Source of the DNA: Hordeum vulgare subsp. vulgare
Taxonomy: Eukaryota > Streptophyta > Magnoliopsida > Poales > Poaceae
NCBI RefSeq assembly: GCF_904849725.1
Contig: NC_058518.1
Span: 505,969,225-506,033,224 of the forward strand
Reading direction: 5' to 3'
DNA: 64,000 bases
A model generated the notes under the pieces. That model was not told where the DNA came from. It saw nothing but the letters and a program-made list of their open reading frames with translations, and searched no databases. Shown here one piece after another: positions 11,515-22,492 of this stretch. The position numbers and the translations under genes were made by a program. Position 1 is the first letter of the stretch. Every line of letters starts with the position of its first letter.

Positions 11515-13320
11515 TGTTGGGGAACGTCGCATGGGAAACAAAAAATTTCCTACGCGCACGAAGACCTATCATGGTGATGTCCATCTACGAGAGGGGACGT
11601 TCGATCTACGTACCCTTGTATACCGCACAGCAGAAGCGTTAGTGAACGCGGTTGATGTAGTGGAACGTCCTCACGTCCCTCGATCCGTCCCGCGAACCGT
11701 CCCGCGATCAGTCCCACGATCTAGTGTCGAACGGACGGCACCTCCGCGTTCAGCACACGTACAGCTCGACGATGATCTCGGCCTTCTTGATCCAGCAAGA
11801 GAGACGGAGAGGTAGATGAGTTCTCCGGCAGCATGACGGCGCGCCGGAGGTTGGTGGTGATCTTATCTCAGCAGGGCTCCGCCCGAGCTCCGCAGAAACG
11901 CGATCTAGAGGTGAAACCGTGGAGATATGTGGTCGGGCTGCCGTGGCCAAGTTGTCTCAAATAAGCCCTAAAACCTCCGTATATATAGGGGGAGGAGGGG
12001 GAGCCTTGCCTTGTTGTCCAAGGACTCCCAAGGGGGTCGGCCGAGCCAAGGGGGGCAAACCGAGTCCAACTAGATTTGGAAGGAGGAGTCCTTCCCCCTT
12101 TTCCCACCTCCTCCTTTTTTTTCCTTTTCTCTTTGATTTTCTTCCTATGGCGCATAGGGCCTTCTTGGGCTGTCCCACCAGCCCACTAAGGGCTGGTGCG
12201 CCACACCCAAGGCCTATGGGCTTCCCCGGGGTGGGTTGCGCCCCCCCCGGTGAACACCCGGAACCCATTCGTCATTCCCGGTACATTCCCGGTAACTCCG
12301 AAAACCTTCCGGTAATCAAATGAGGTCATCCTATATATCAATATTCGTTTCCGGACCATTCCGGAAACCCTCGTGACGTCCGTGATCTCATCCGGGACTC
12401 CTAACAACATTCGGTTACCAACCATATAACTCAAATACGCATAAAACAACGTCGAACCTTAAGTGTGCAGACCCTGCGGGCTCGAGAACTATGTAGACAT
12501 GACCCGAGTGACTCCTCGGTCAATATCCAATAGCGGGACCTGGATGCCCATATTGGATCCTACATATTCTACGAAGATCTTATCATTTGAACCTCAGTGC
12601 CAAGGATTCATATAATCCCGTATGTCATTCCCTTTGTCCTTCGGTATGTTACTTGCCCGAGATTCGATCGTCAGTATCCGCATACCTATTTCAATCTCGT
12701 TTACCGGCAAGTCTCTTTACTCGTTCCGTAATACAAGATCCCGCAACTTACACTAAGTCACATTGCTTGCAAGGCTTGTGTGTGATGTTGTATTACCGAG
12801 TGGGCCCCGAGATACCTCTCCGTCACACGGATTGACAAATCCCAGTCTCGATCCATACTAACTCAACGAACACCTTCGGAGATACCTGTAGAGCATCTTT
12901 ATAGTCACCCAGTTACGTTGCGACGTTTGATACACACAAAGCATTCCTCCGGTGTCAGTGAGTTATATGATCTCATGGTCATAGGAACAAATACTTGACA
13001 CGCAGAAAACAGTAGCAACAAAATGACACGATCAACATGCTACGTCTATTAGTTTGGGTCTAGTCCATCACATGATTCTCCTAATGATGTGATCCCGTTA
13101 TCAAGTGACAACACTTGCCTATGGGCAGGAAACCTTGACCATCTTTGATCAACGAGCTAGTCAACTAGAGGCTTACTAGGGACAGTGTTTTGTCTATGTA
13201 TCCACACATGCACTGTGTTTCCAATCAATACAATTATAGCATGGATAATAAACGATTATCATGAAAAAATAAATATAATAATAACTAATTTATTATTGCC
13301 TCTAGGGCATATTTCCAACA
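11515..13320 (-). repeat. 5' LTR of the minus-strand Angela
   Basis: This is the partner of the LTR at 4740-6542, with the same termini. Immediately inside it, the minus strand reads TGGCATCATGAGC, the initiator-tRNA-like primer binding site seen at 28265 in the other Angela copy. A short deletion near 12058 and some point differences separate the two LTRs. Confidence 0.9.
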
Positions 13321-13325
13321 AAAAG

Positions 13326-13449
13326 GGGGGGGGGCAAACCCTAAGCCAGGTGGGCCTAAGGCCCACCAGGTGGTGCGCCACCCCTCCCCCCCTAGCCGCC
13401 CCCCCTTTCCCATCTGGTGGCCGCCGGCCCCTAGGGAGGGAACCCTAGG
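13326..13449 (+). repeat. WIS/BARE-like copia LTR, second part
   Basis: After the AAAAG duplication this G/C-tract-rich sequence (GGTGGGCCTAAGGCCCACC and similar) continues the LTR interrupted at 4739. It stops at 13449, where the Gypsy LTR begins with TGTCGTGG. The rest of this LTR is not in the window. Confidence 0.6.
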
Positions 13450-13937
13450 TGTCGTGGTTTTGTCACGGCAGATGTCCTCATGAAAGGACTTAGTACTGGA
13501 GCCATCGCACCTTGGTGGCGACTCAAAGGGGTTAAGCGGGAGAGGCACGGCGATTTACCCAGGTTCGGCCCCTTGAGAAGAGGTAATAGCCTACGTCCTG
13601 CTTTGTGTGTATTGATGTGGATTCGATTACAAGGAAGGCGTAACTCGCCTAAACCTAGCACTCGATGATTTCTAACCTGCCTCTCCCCCTCCAGACTCGC
13701 CTTTATATATAGGTCGAAGCCTTAGGGTTTACAAGAGTCCCTTCCTTTTTACAAATCGTGACCACCGCGGTCTCTAAGTCGCCGTCTTGCCAAACCCAGA
13801 ATCCTTCCGTAAATCATAACCATCCTGCAACTCCGAACCGCCCAGGCTGAGGCCCAACTAGCCTTAAAGGATGAATCGCCTTAACAGTAACCCGGCCCAT
13901 ATTCGGCGGGTCACTTTAACAGGTAATATCCCCAACA
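13450..13937 (-). repeat. 3' LTR of the Gypsy element
   Basis: The plus strand begins TGTCGTGGTTTTGTCACGGC and ends ATATCCCCAACA. Just inside, the minus strand reads AATTTGGGGCC, a plausible polypurine tract. The length of 488 bp is inferred from these termini, because no second LTR is available for comparison. Confidence 0.6.
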
Positions 13938-14394
13938 TTAGGCCCCAAATTGACTTGAATCTTCACGCCAATGCTTCCATTTTAGTCGAAGGCGATTCAC
14001 TCCTCTGTGTTCCTCCGTATACCAGAAATCTTAACTCGCCAACTGGTACCGGCAAAAGTCTCTGAACCGCCAACGCATTTCCCATCAGTACTTTCCTTAA
14101 CCCTCGATTTTCGGGAACTCCAACACAATCCCAACGGATCTTTTGGTGCGTCATTATCCCGAAATTTTCGGGCGCCATCATGGAGAATCTTTCCTTCCTC
14201 GACGGTTCCCGCTCATAGCGCCTCGATCCCCGCGCCCGTCCTGATAAATAGGCGGAAGGGACAGGGCTGACACCGGCCACCTACCAGTCCCGTCAATATC
14301 TCCACCATCATCTCAGCGAGAAGAAAACGCTCCGCATCCCGAAGGCTTCGCCGCCGGCCGCAAACTCCACCTCCGTCCGAAGAACTCCAGTGCT

Positions 14395-14543
14395 GCCCGC
14401 AGGCCGTTGCCGTCCAAGAAGCTCCGGCGCCACCCGCAAACCGTCGCCGTTCGAGGAGCTCCGGCGCCGCCCGCAAGCCGCTGCCGTTCGAAGAGCTCCG
14501 GCGCCGTTCGAGGAACTCCAGCGCCGCCTGCACGTCGTCGCCG
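14395..14543. repeat. 37-bp GC-rich tandem repeat
   Basis: Units starting at 14395, 14432 and 14469 share CCCGCA..CCGT.GCCGT followed by AGCTCCGGCGCC, with partial copies on either side. The exact 37-base spacing makes open frames across it shift from unit to unit, so they are unlikely to be coding. It lies between the LTR and the antisense ORF. Confidence 0.75.
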
Positions 14544-15101
14544 TTGCCAGGCTCCATCATCGCCAATCTTCTTCGACCAAGATCTTCAGGTTAGGCCACT
14601 GTTCCCTTCTTTAAGGGTAGATTTAGTTCTTGTTCTTGCCGCCGCCATTGGCATAGCTCCGAAGCTCTATGCTCGTCACCATCTTAACTGTCGAACTGAT
14701 TAGTCCGAGCGCCATTAGGGCACCTAGTGCTTCGAACAATCCTATCCATCTGTGCCCTTGCGAATTAAATAGACTGGTCTTTTCAAACACGAGGCACCAT
14801 CCTGATCGCACATCGTTCATGTTTTAGCCATGTCCGTAAGCTTTTATATCTGTTGAATAGATCCATTCCTCTTTCACTGTTTGCAAAAAACTGTTTGGAA
14901 ACCTCATCCTTCCCTTAGTGTTTCGGAAAAAATAGATTTTAGCACCCACAGTGGCGTCACTTCTGAGAATAGCCCTGCTCCGATAGGTCGCCACATCAGC
15001 CCAACCCGGCCTCCCAATCCGGCGGGTTAAGCAGAAGCTAGTCCCAACTCACATAGTAAATGTTCGAGACATGTAATACCATTTTCTTGCCTATTTGTAG
15101 C

Positions 15102-18100
15102 ATGGGTGCCGTTTTCAAGAGCGATTGGCTTCCCACCAAAGTCGATGATGCTGTTTTGGCGAATTACGTGAAAGCGGGCTGCTTGGATCCTCAAGACGTC
15201 ATTGGATGGCGCACCGGGTTAGGAGAAGACCTACCCAACCCTAAGGAAGGGGAGATAGTAGTTTTTGTGGAACACTTAGAACGGGGTTTTAAGCCGCCCG
15301 GATCTAAATTCCTTAGAGACGCCCTGAATTTTATGAACGTCCGACTCCAGGATTTGGGACCCAATTCCATAAGCAACCTGAGTCAATTCCAAGTCCTTTG
15401 CGAAGCTTATTTGCGGATCGAGCCTTCCGTCCCTCTGTTTTGGTACTTTTTCCACTTGAATCGCCAGACGGAATTCCACAATGGCCCCAGTTTGGAACTC
15501 GGCGGGGTCAACGTCCAGCGTCGCAGGGACAGTCCGTTCCCTTCACTCATTATGCCTAGCCATCCCAAAGGCTGGGGCGAATCTTGGTTCTACTGCAGAG
15601 AAACATCCCCTGCCGGCGAAAACAAACTTCAGGGTTACAGGCCAAGCCGCCTCCCAGTCAACTTCAAGCTCCCTGACAAGCTCACCGAGGAAGAAGAGTC
15701 GGAATTCGTCCCAATTCTGTCCGAACTGAGATCCTTGACGAACAACGGCCTCACCGGGGTTGACTTGATTCGCTGCTGGGTCGAATGGCGGATCCTTCCT
15801 CTGAGCCGTCGAGATGGCCTGATGTGCGAATTTGACGGTACTCTGGATCATCCCCAATGCTACTTCGACACAGCATTAACGGAAAAAGACATCGTCACCA
15901 TCATCAGGAAGCTGACCGGCGAACCTGTAGCGAAATGTGGCCAAATCGGCCTTAAGCCCTTCTGCAAGATTAACCCGGCACCCAAGGTAACCAAAGCTAA
16001 CTCGCCCTCAACTTTTATTTCATCTGTTTTACTGTCATCATGACCTCATGCCATATCCCCTTCCAGAAAGGCGACAAGTTCTGGTCTAGGAGACCTAAGA
16101 AACAAGCCATGAAGAGTGCTAAGCCGCCCTCCAAGAAAAACAAAGGCAAAGGTAAATCGGCTGCGGCCGAGCCATCTGAAGTCGACGAATCTCAAGCTGG
16201 CGACGCACTCTCAGAGGTACCAATCCGTCCTCATTTTCGCTCGCCACTTATCACCTTTTAACTTTTACTTATCTCTCGCTCCTCTTATAATAGAATGAAG
16301 ATAACGAAAGCCAGGAAGACTCTGTCGAGGTAATTTCCGTCTCCTCCGATTCATCTCCTTCTCCACCTAAGTCGGCCCGGCGAATATGTGGGAAAGTACC
16401 TCTCTCACATCCAAATGCCCATTTGGACCCAAATTTCTTACTGAAGAAAACGCAGCACGCCTCGAAACGGAAAACGTGAAGTCATTCTGGCGACCTGACT
16501 CCTGGCTTGCCAACAAGGAACAAAAGAAAACCAAGCGAGGTACCTCCTTTTCTTATTTGAGCAACCATCGTTCGTGATGCTTTGGATCACAGTCATAACC
16601 CGCCAGTATTATCGATGTACAAATTCTGCAGGATTCTCCCCCCACTTCTGGCGACTCAGTGATGTCGACCCTTCCACCAATGATCCGAGTCCCGAGGTAA
16701 GTTCCTTGTCCTGATCCTTGAGAATAATACTCTTTTTAATTTTTTAACACGCCTATCTCTTTCATTAGGGCGCAAGCCAAAAAGAGGAAGACCAGTGGAT
16801 CAATCCCTGACGCCACTTCTGAACCTCCAAGGAAAGCTACTCCGACTCAAGAAGATCCGAGTCAAAACGAGCCGACAATTCAAGCAAACCCTCCTGAGTC
16901 GCCCAAAGGATCAACGGATGTCCCTAGATCACCGGTCGTAATGGCGACAGCTGATGACCCAGATGCTGTGGTCATCACTGGTTTTGGTTTCTCCAAGCCG
17001 GTAGAGACAATCCTCTCCAAACATATAGCATCCCCTTCTCCATCAATTCCCGAGTCTGGGCCTTCCAAGGCAAAACTTTCTGACTATGCAGGTCTGGAGT
17101 TTAAAGAACTCTGTTCTGGCTTCGCAAGTCGCCTGGAAGCGAGTTACGAGATGGAAAAGAATCTGCTAAAGATGTTAAATAACAAGCATGAGGTAAACTT
17201 TATACCCTATATTATTCCCAGTAACCCCCAAGGGCCGGGTCATCAGTAAAATGATGAGCCGGGTCTTTTAAAAAGCTTTGCGACCAGTAACCCCCAGGGG
17301 CCGGGTCATCAGTAAAATGATGAGCCGGGTCTTGATTTCTTTATAATTTCCCTTGAGAAATTATACATTAGCCCCCAAGTGTCAGAGGGTATTGCCTTGC
17401 AATAATTCTGAGACTTGTCTTTGTTTTAAATTTTGAACAGGAAAGCCTTGCCCAGACCGAACTGGCCCTGGGCGACTTAAGGAAAAACTTGGCTGACCAA
17501 CAAGATGCCCGAACTCAGTCGGAAGAAAAATATAAGTTGGCTCTGGTTGAACTGGAAAATCTCAAAGCCGAGTTAGAAAGAACTCAGGCGGACCACAGCG
17601 CGGTTTTGACGAGAGCCGAAAAAGCAGAAGCAAAGCTGGCAACTGTGCAGCAGGAGCTATCCGGCTTAAAGCGCCATATTTCCAACATGACACAAGCCAT
17701 CTTTGGTAAGATTTACCTAACTCTCCAATCTTATCCTCTTCCTTGGGCAAATTCCTTAATGTTTAACTTACCGGTTATTTAATCACAGGCTCGAGAGTCG
17801 CCAATCTGCAAGACGACAACGTGTTGATGTTGAAGGCGATCTATACACTGACGGAACAACTGTACACAGGCAGTGTGCTGACCGTCAAAGCTGTGATCGG
17901 TGCAAAGGAGCCCATAACTTCCATCAAGAAGGTGCTTGGATATCTATCCACACTGCCTCCCCAGATCGGCGAGTTAACCCGATCAGCCGCCCGGAAGGGT
18001 GTCTTGACGGCTCTGAGTCGCTGCCTGGCGTATGCTCCAGAAATCAATTTGGAAGAAGTAGCTGCCGGCTTCCCTCAGCTTAAAGATGACGGTTCGGAGT

Positions 18101-18408
18101 ACGTGGAAGAAGACTACCAGAAGGTTGTCAAGGATTCTCGACTGGTCGCGACTCAACTTGCCGCCAGCCTTGACTTGACAAAATATCAGGCGGCTTACGA
18201 TGACAAGAATAAGAAAATCAGCCCGCCAACCTTCGTGGTGACCAACCTTATCCCTCGGCGACCCAAGAATCCCTTTGACTGGGAGACAGACCTGGCATCA
18301 ATCTTGACCGATGAAGACGATTTTGCCTCTTTGTCCAGATGCAATTGGGTCTTGGGCGATTTACAAATCGAAGCTGGTCAGAGCTCACGCCAGGACTTAG
18401 CAGAATAG
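15102..18408 (+). CDS. Spliced antisense ORF of the Gypsy element (putative gypsy-type transposon domain)
   Basis: First exon 15102-15986 begins MGAVFKSDWLPTK and carries the conserved plant region I associate with Pfam PF04195 (from GWRTGLGEDLPNPKEGE through WFYCRE to WRILPLSRRDG). In-phase introns fit at 15987-16066 (GTAACC...TTCCAG), 16217-16293 and 17706-17788; further exons appear near 16386-16540, 16632-16695 and 17441-17705. The 17441-17705 exon is rich in Glu, Ala, Leu and Lys heptads (coiled coil). The last exon ends at TAG 18406-18408. An upstream in-frame ATG exists at 15060. Function is unknown. Proteins of this type are annotated throughout plant genomes as retrotransposon-associated. 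Its frame looks open while gag-pol on the other strand is broken. I did not resolve every exon. Confidence 0.6.
17219..17331. repeat. Two-copy 66-bp tandem repeat in an intron of the antisense ORF
   Basis: The string CAGTAACCCCCA.GGGCCGG and the following TCATCAGTAAAATGATGAGC occur at about 17219 and again 66 bases later. ATCAGTAAAATGAT is itself a small hairpin. The repeat falls between predicted exons. Confidence 0.7.
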
Positions 18409-18672
18409 ACTTTCCTTGAATTTGGCCCAAGAGCCATGTAATAGTCAGTACTATCTTTTGATGACATCTTCTGCAAAAAACCCTTATACCGCCTTTGAGG
18501 CGGTTTTAAAATATCTTGTTAATCCTTATCAGAATCGCCTGAAATGCTCAATCCGCCAAGGATGAAAACCTTGAGCACATTATCTGTGAAAAATAAAAGA
18601 ACCACAAAGAGTTTCAACGAGTAAGCAATGAGGATAAAAATTTCCAAGGTCAAATCATGACACGAGTAATTT
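18409..18672. other. 3' flank of the antisense ORF
   Basis: AT-rich non-coding sequence between the antisense ORF stop and the 71-bp array. It contains a short GCCTTTGAGGCGGTTTT inverted motif near 18490. Nothing else is recognised. Confidence 0.4.
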
Positions 18673-19187
18673 TGTCGCGACAGGAGGGGGCGAGTCAGGA
18701 AACTCGTGCAACCACCCTTAATGCAGGTTTCGTCGGCTCATACGGTCGCGACAGGAGGAGGCGAGTCAGAAAGCTCGTGCACCCACCCTTAATGCAGGTT
18801 TCGTCGGCTCATACGGTCGCGACAGGGGGAGGCGAGTCAGAAAGCTCGTGCACCCACCCTTAATGCAGGTTTCGTCGGCTCATACGGTCGCGACAGGGGG
18901 AGGTGAGTCAGAAAGCTCGTGCACCCACCCTTAATGCAGGTTTCGTCGGCTCATACGGTCGCGACAGGGGGAGGCGAGTCAGAAAGCTCGTGCACCCACC
19001 CTTAATGCAGGTTTCGTCGGCTCATACGGTCGCGACAGGGGGAGGCGAGTCAGAAAGCTCGTGCACCCACCCTTAATGCAGGTTTCGTCGGCTCATACGG
19101 TCGCGACAGGAGGAGGCGAGTCAGAAAGCTCGTGCACCCACCCTTAATGCATGTTCTGTCGGCTCATAAGGTCGCAACAGGATGTCA
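18673..19187. repeat. 71-bp tandem array in the Gypsy 3' untranslated region
   Basis: About seven near-identical units, each starting GGTCGCGACAGGGGGAGGCG and ending CGTCGGCTCATAC. Unit starts are at 18744, 18815, 18886, 18957, 19028 and 19099, exactly 71 apart, with a diverged unit before and a partial one after. On the minus-strand element it lies directly downstream of the integrase stop. Copies are contiguous with no spacers. Confidence 0.95.
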
Positions 19188-19295
19188 TGAAATTGCTCTC
19201 TCTTTTTCTTATAGAAGAAGCCCCCGAGTCAGGGAAACATTATATTATTCCATAATGAAAACTGAAAATCTTACAAAGCATGGAGTTTTAAGAAC

Positions 19296-22200
19296 TCAAG
19301 TGTAATAAGGCCGCAAATGGGCAATATTCCAAGGGCGAGTTGACTCAGCCCCCGTAGTCGGTCGATCAGGCCGAAGATCCATCAAGTAATAAGAACCATT
19401 GCGGAGGTTCTTACTGACAACGAAAGGTCCCTCCCAAGGGGGCGAAAGCTTGTGCATACCTGCCCGATCTTGTATCAGTCGGAGCACCAAATCGCCTTCC
19501 TGGAAGGTCCGACTCTTCACCCGGCGACTATGATAACGCCGCAGATCTTGCTGATAGATCGCCGAACGAGCCGCTGCTAAGTCACGTGCCTCTTCCAAGG
19601 CATCCAAAGAGTCCTGACGCGCCAGCTCGTTGTCTTGCTCCACATATGCGGCGACTCTAAGAGAATCATGCCTTATGTCAGTAGGGAGGACGGCCTCTGC
19701 ACCATAGACCAAGAAGAAAGGGGTGAACCCCGTGGACCGATTCGGGGTGGTCCGGATGCTCCATAACACCGAAGGTAACTCCTCCACCCAACATCCTGGA
19801 GTTCTTTCCACGGGAATTATGAGCCGAGGTTTGATCCCTCGCAAAACTTCCTGATTCGCCCGCTCGGCCTATCCGTTTGACTGCGGGTGAGCAACTGCAG
19901 AGATATCAAGCCGGATATGTTCACGGCGACAGAAATCCAGCATCGCTCCTTGGGACAAGTTAGTACCATTGTCCGTGATGATACTGTGCGGATATCCAAA
20001 ACGGAAAATCAGCTTCTTCAGAAATTTTACCGCAGAATCCGCATCGCAAGTCCCAACAGGCTCCGCCTCAATCCATTTAGTGAATTTATCAACCGCCACC
20101 AATAAGTGGGTTTTCTTGTTGGAGGACATCTTAAAGGGACCGACCATGTCCAGCCCCCAGACCGCGAAAGGCCAAGTAATGGGGATCATCCTCAATTCTT
20201 GAGCCGGCACATGAGCATGTCTCCCGTATCGTTGGCACCCCTCACACCGCCGTACTATATCTTCTGCGTGTGCGTGAGCTGTCAACCAGAAGAAACCGTG
20301 TCGAAAGGCTTTTGATACCAAAGAACGTGACCCGACGTGATGTCCGCAGTCTCCAGAATGGATGTCATTAAGGATTGTGCATCCTTCCTCGGAGGAAACG
20401 CACCGCTGAAAGACCCCTGAAGCACTTCGTTTATATAGCTCGCCATTAATGATGACCATGGACTTGCTACGCCGAACAATCTGGCGAGCCAAAACTTCGT
20501 CGGTGGGTAACTCGCCACGAGCAAGATAAGCTAGATAAGGAAGAGCCCAATCCGGAGCGATATGGAGAGCCGCCACAAGCTGAGACTCGGGATTTGGTAT
20601 CGCCAATTCCTCCTCCGTGGGTACAGTTACGGACGGTTTATGCAGGACATCCAAGAAGACATTAGGGGGGACCGGTTTTCTCTGTGAGCCGAGTCGCGAG
20701 AGGGCATCAGCTGCTTCGTTGAGTCGCCGATCAACATGATCAACCTGGTACCCATGAAAATAACCCGCCACGTCAGATACGGCTCGCCCGTAAGCCGCCA
20801 TCATAGGATCTCGAGAGTCCCAGGTGCCCGAAACCTGTTGCGCCACCAAATCTGAGTCCCCAAAACATCTGACTCAGGTTAGGTTCATCTCTTTTGCTAG
20901 TCGCAAACCGTGAAGTAGAGCTTCATACTCTGCTGCATTATTCGTACAAGGGAACATGAGCCGGAGGACGTAGCAGAACTTATCTCCTTGAGGGGATATC
21001 AACACCACACCCGCCCCCGAGCCCTCCAACTGCCTGGATCCATCAAAATAAATAGTCCAATAGGTAAGGTCAGGCCGATCTTCCGGAGCCTGAAGCTCCG
21101 TCCAATCATTGACGAAATCAACTAGTGCCTGGGACTTGATGGCCGTGCGGGGGGTATACTGTATGTGATGTGACCCAAGTTCTATTGCCCATTTGGCGAT
21201 TCGCCCTGTTGCCTCGCGATTTTGGATGACGTCGCCGAGGGGCGCGGAACTGACCACGGTGATCGGGTGTTCTTGGAAATAATGTTTAAGCTTTCGACTC
21301 GCCATGAACACCCCATAGACCAGTTTCTGCCAATGTGGGTATCGCTGTTTGGAAAGAGTTAACACCTCACTGATAAAGTACACCGGGCGTTGTACCGGGT
21401 ATTCCATTCCTTCCTTCTTTCTTTCGACGACCACAGCCACGCTGACCGCTTTAGAATTCGCGGCGATATACAGGAGCATAGGCTCCTTTTCCGTCGGGGC
21501 CACCAGGACCGGCGGGTTAACCAATTGATGTTTCAAGGCCTGAAATGCCTCGTCGGCCTCCTCTGTCCACACGAATCGGTCAGACTTTCTCAGCAATTGA
21601 TAAAGAGGAATCACCTTTTCTCCGAGGCGGCTCACAAAACGACTGAGAGCTGCAATACGACCCGCCAATCGTTGAACCTGGTTAACATTCGTCGGCTTGC
21701 CGAGGGAAGTAACCGCTTCAATTTTGTCCGGGTTAGCCTCGATGTCGCGCTCCGATACCAAGAAACCCAGTAGTTTCCCGCAGGTACGCCGAAAACGCAC
21801 TTGGTAGGATTTAGCTTCATCTGATATACCCGTAAATTATCAAAGGTTTCCTTAAGGTCTTCCAGAAGTGTCTCCTCCCGGCGGGTCTTGATCACAATGT
21901 CGTCAACGTAGGCATGGACGTTGCGGCCAATTTGGCTATGAAGACAATTCTGGATGCAGCGTTGGTAAGTCGCCCCTGCGCTCTTGAGCCCGAACGGCAT
22001 GGACACATAGCAAAAGGCCCCGAAGGGGGTTATGAAAGCAGTCTTTTCTTGATCTTCCACAGCCATTTTGATCTGATGATAACCTGAATAAGCGTCCAAA
22101 AAGCACAATCGTTCGCATCCCGCCACCGAGTCAATGATTTGGTCGATGCGGGGAAGAGCGAAAGGATCCTTGGGGAAAGCTCTGTTGAGGTCTGTATAGT

Positions 22201-22492
22201 CAATACACATACGGAACGTACCATTCTTCTTGAGTACTAACACCGGGTTAGCTAGCCATTTGGGGTGAAAGACTTCCACGATGAACCCGGCGGCTAAAAG
22301 ACGGGCGACTTCTTCTCCAATCGCCTTCCGTCGCTCCTCGTTAAACCTGCGGAGGCATTGTTGGACAGGTTTGCATTTTGGGTCAATGTTAAGATGGTGC
22401 TCAGCGAATTCTCTCGGTACACCCGGCATGTCAGAGGGTTTCCATGCGAAGATGTCCCGATTCTCACGGATGAATTCGATGAGCGCGCTTTC
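19296..22492 (-). pseudogene. Gypsy pol: reverse transcriptase, RNase H, integrase
   Basis: RT lies in 22429-21632 (YVDDIVIK near 21910). RNase H lies in 21800-20874 (FDGSRQLEGSGAG, NNAAEYEALLHGL). Integrase lies in 20849-19296, with the CEGCQRYG zinc-site cysteines, ITDNGTN, and a C-terminal WEGPFVV...GSYYL motif without a chromodomain. The reading frame is interrupted by TAG at about 22495, a frameshift near 21785, TGA near 20872 and TAG near 19872. All three stops are explicable by single C-to-T changes. The enzyme is therefore not expressed intact. Confidence 0.85.

Larger units (their letters stand above)
4740..13320 (-). mobile_element. Angela-type Ty1/copia retrotransposon, full length, decayed
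   Basis: Two LTRs of about 1.8 kb (4740-6542 and 11515-13320) bound an internal region of about 5 kb. The element reads on the minus strand. Perfect 5-bp target duplications AAAAG lie at 4735-4739 and 13321-13325, so both ends are exact. It inserted into the WIS/BARE-like LTR. By eye the LTRs differ by roughly 2%, including small indels. The polyprotein is broken many times, so the element cannot move by itself. Confidence 0.92.

Noticed and set aside
18673..19187. CRISPR-like array
   Set aside because: Repeats are contiguous with no unique spacers, and the context is a eukaryotic retrotransposon.
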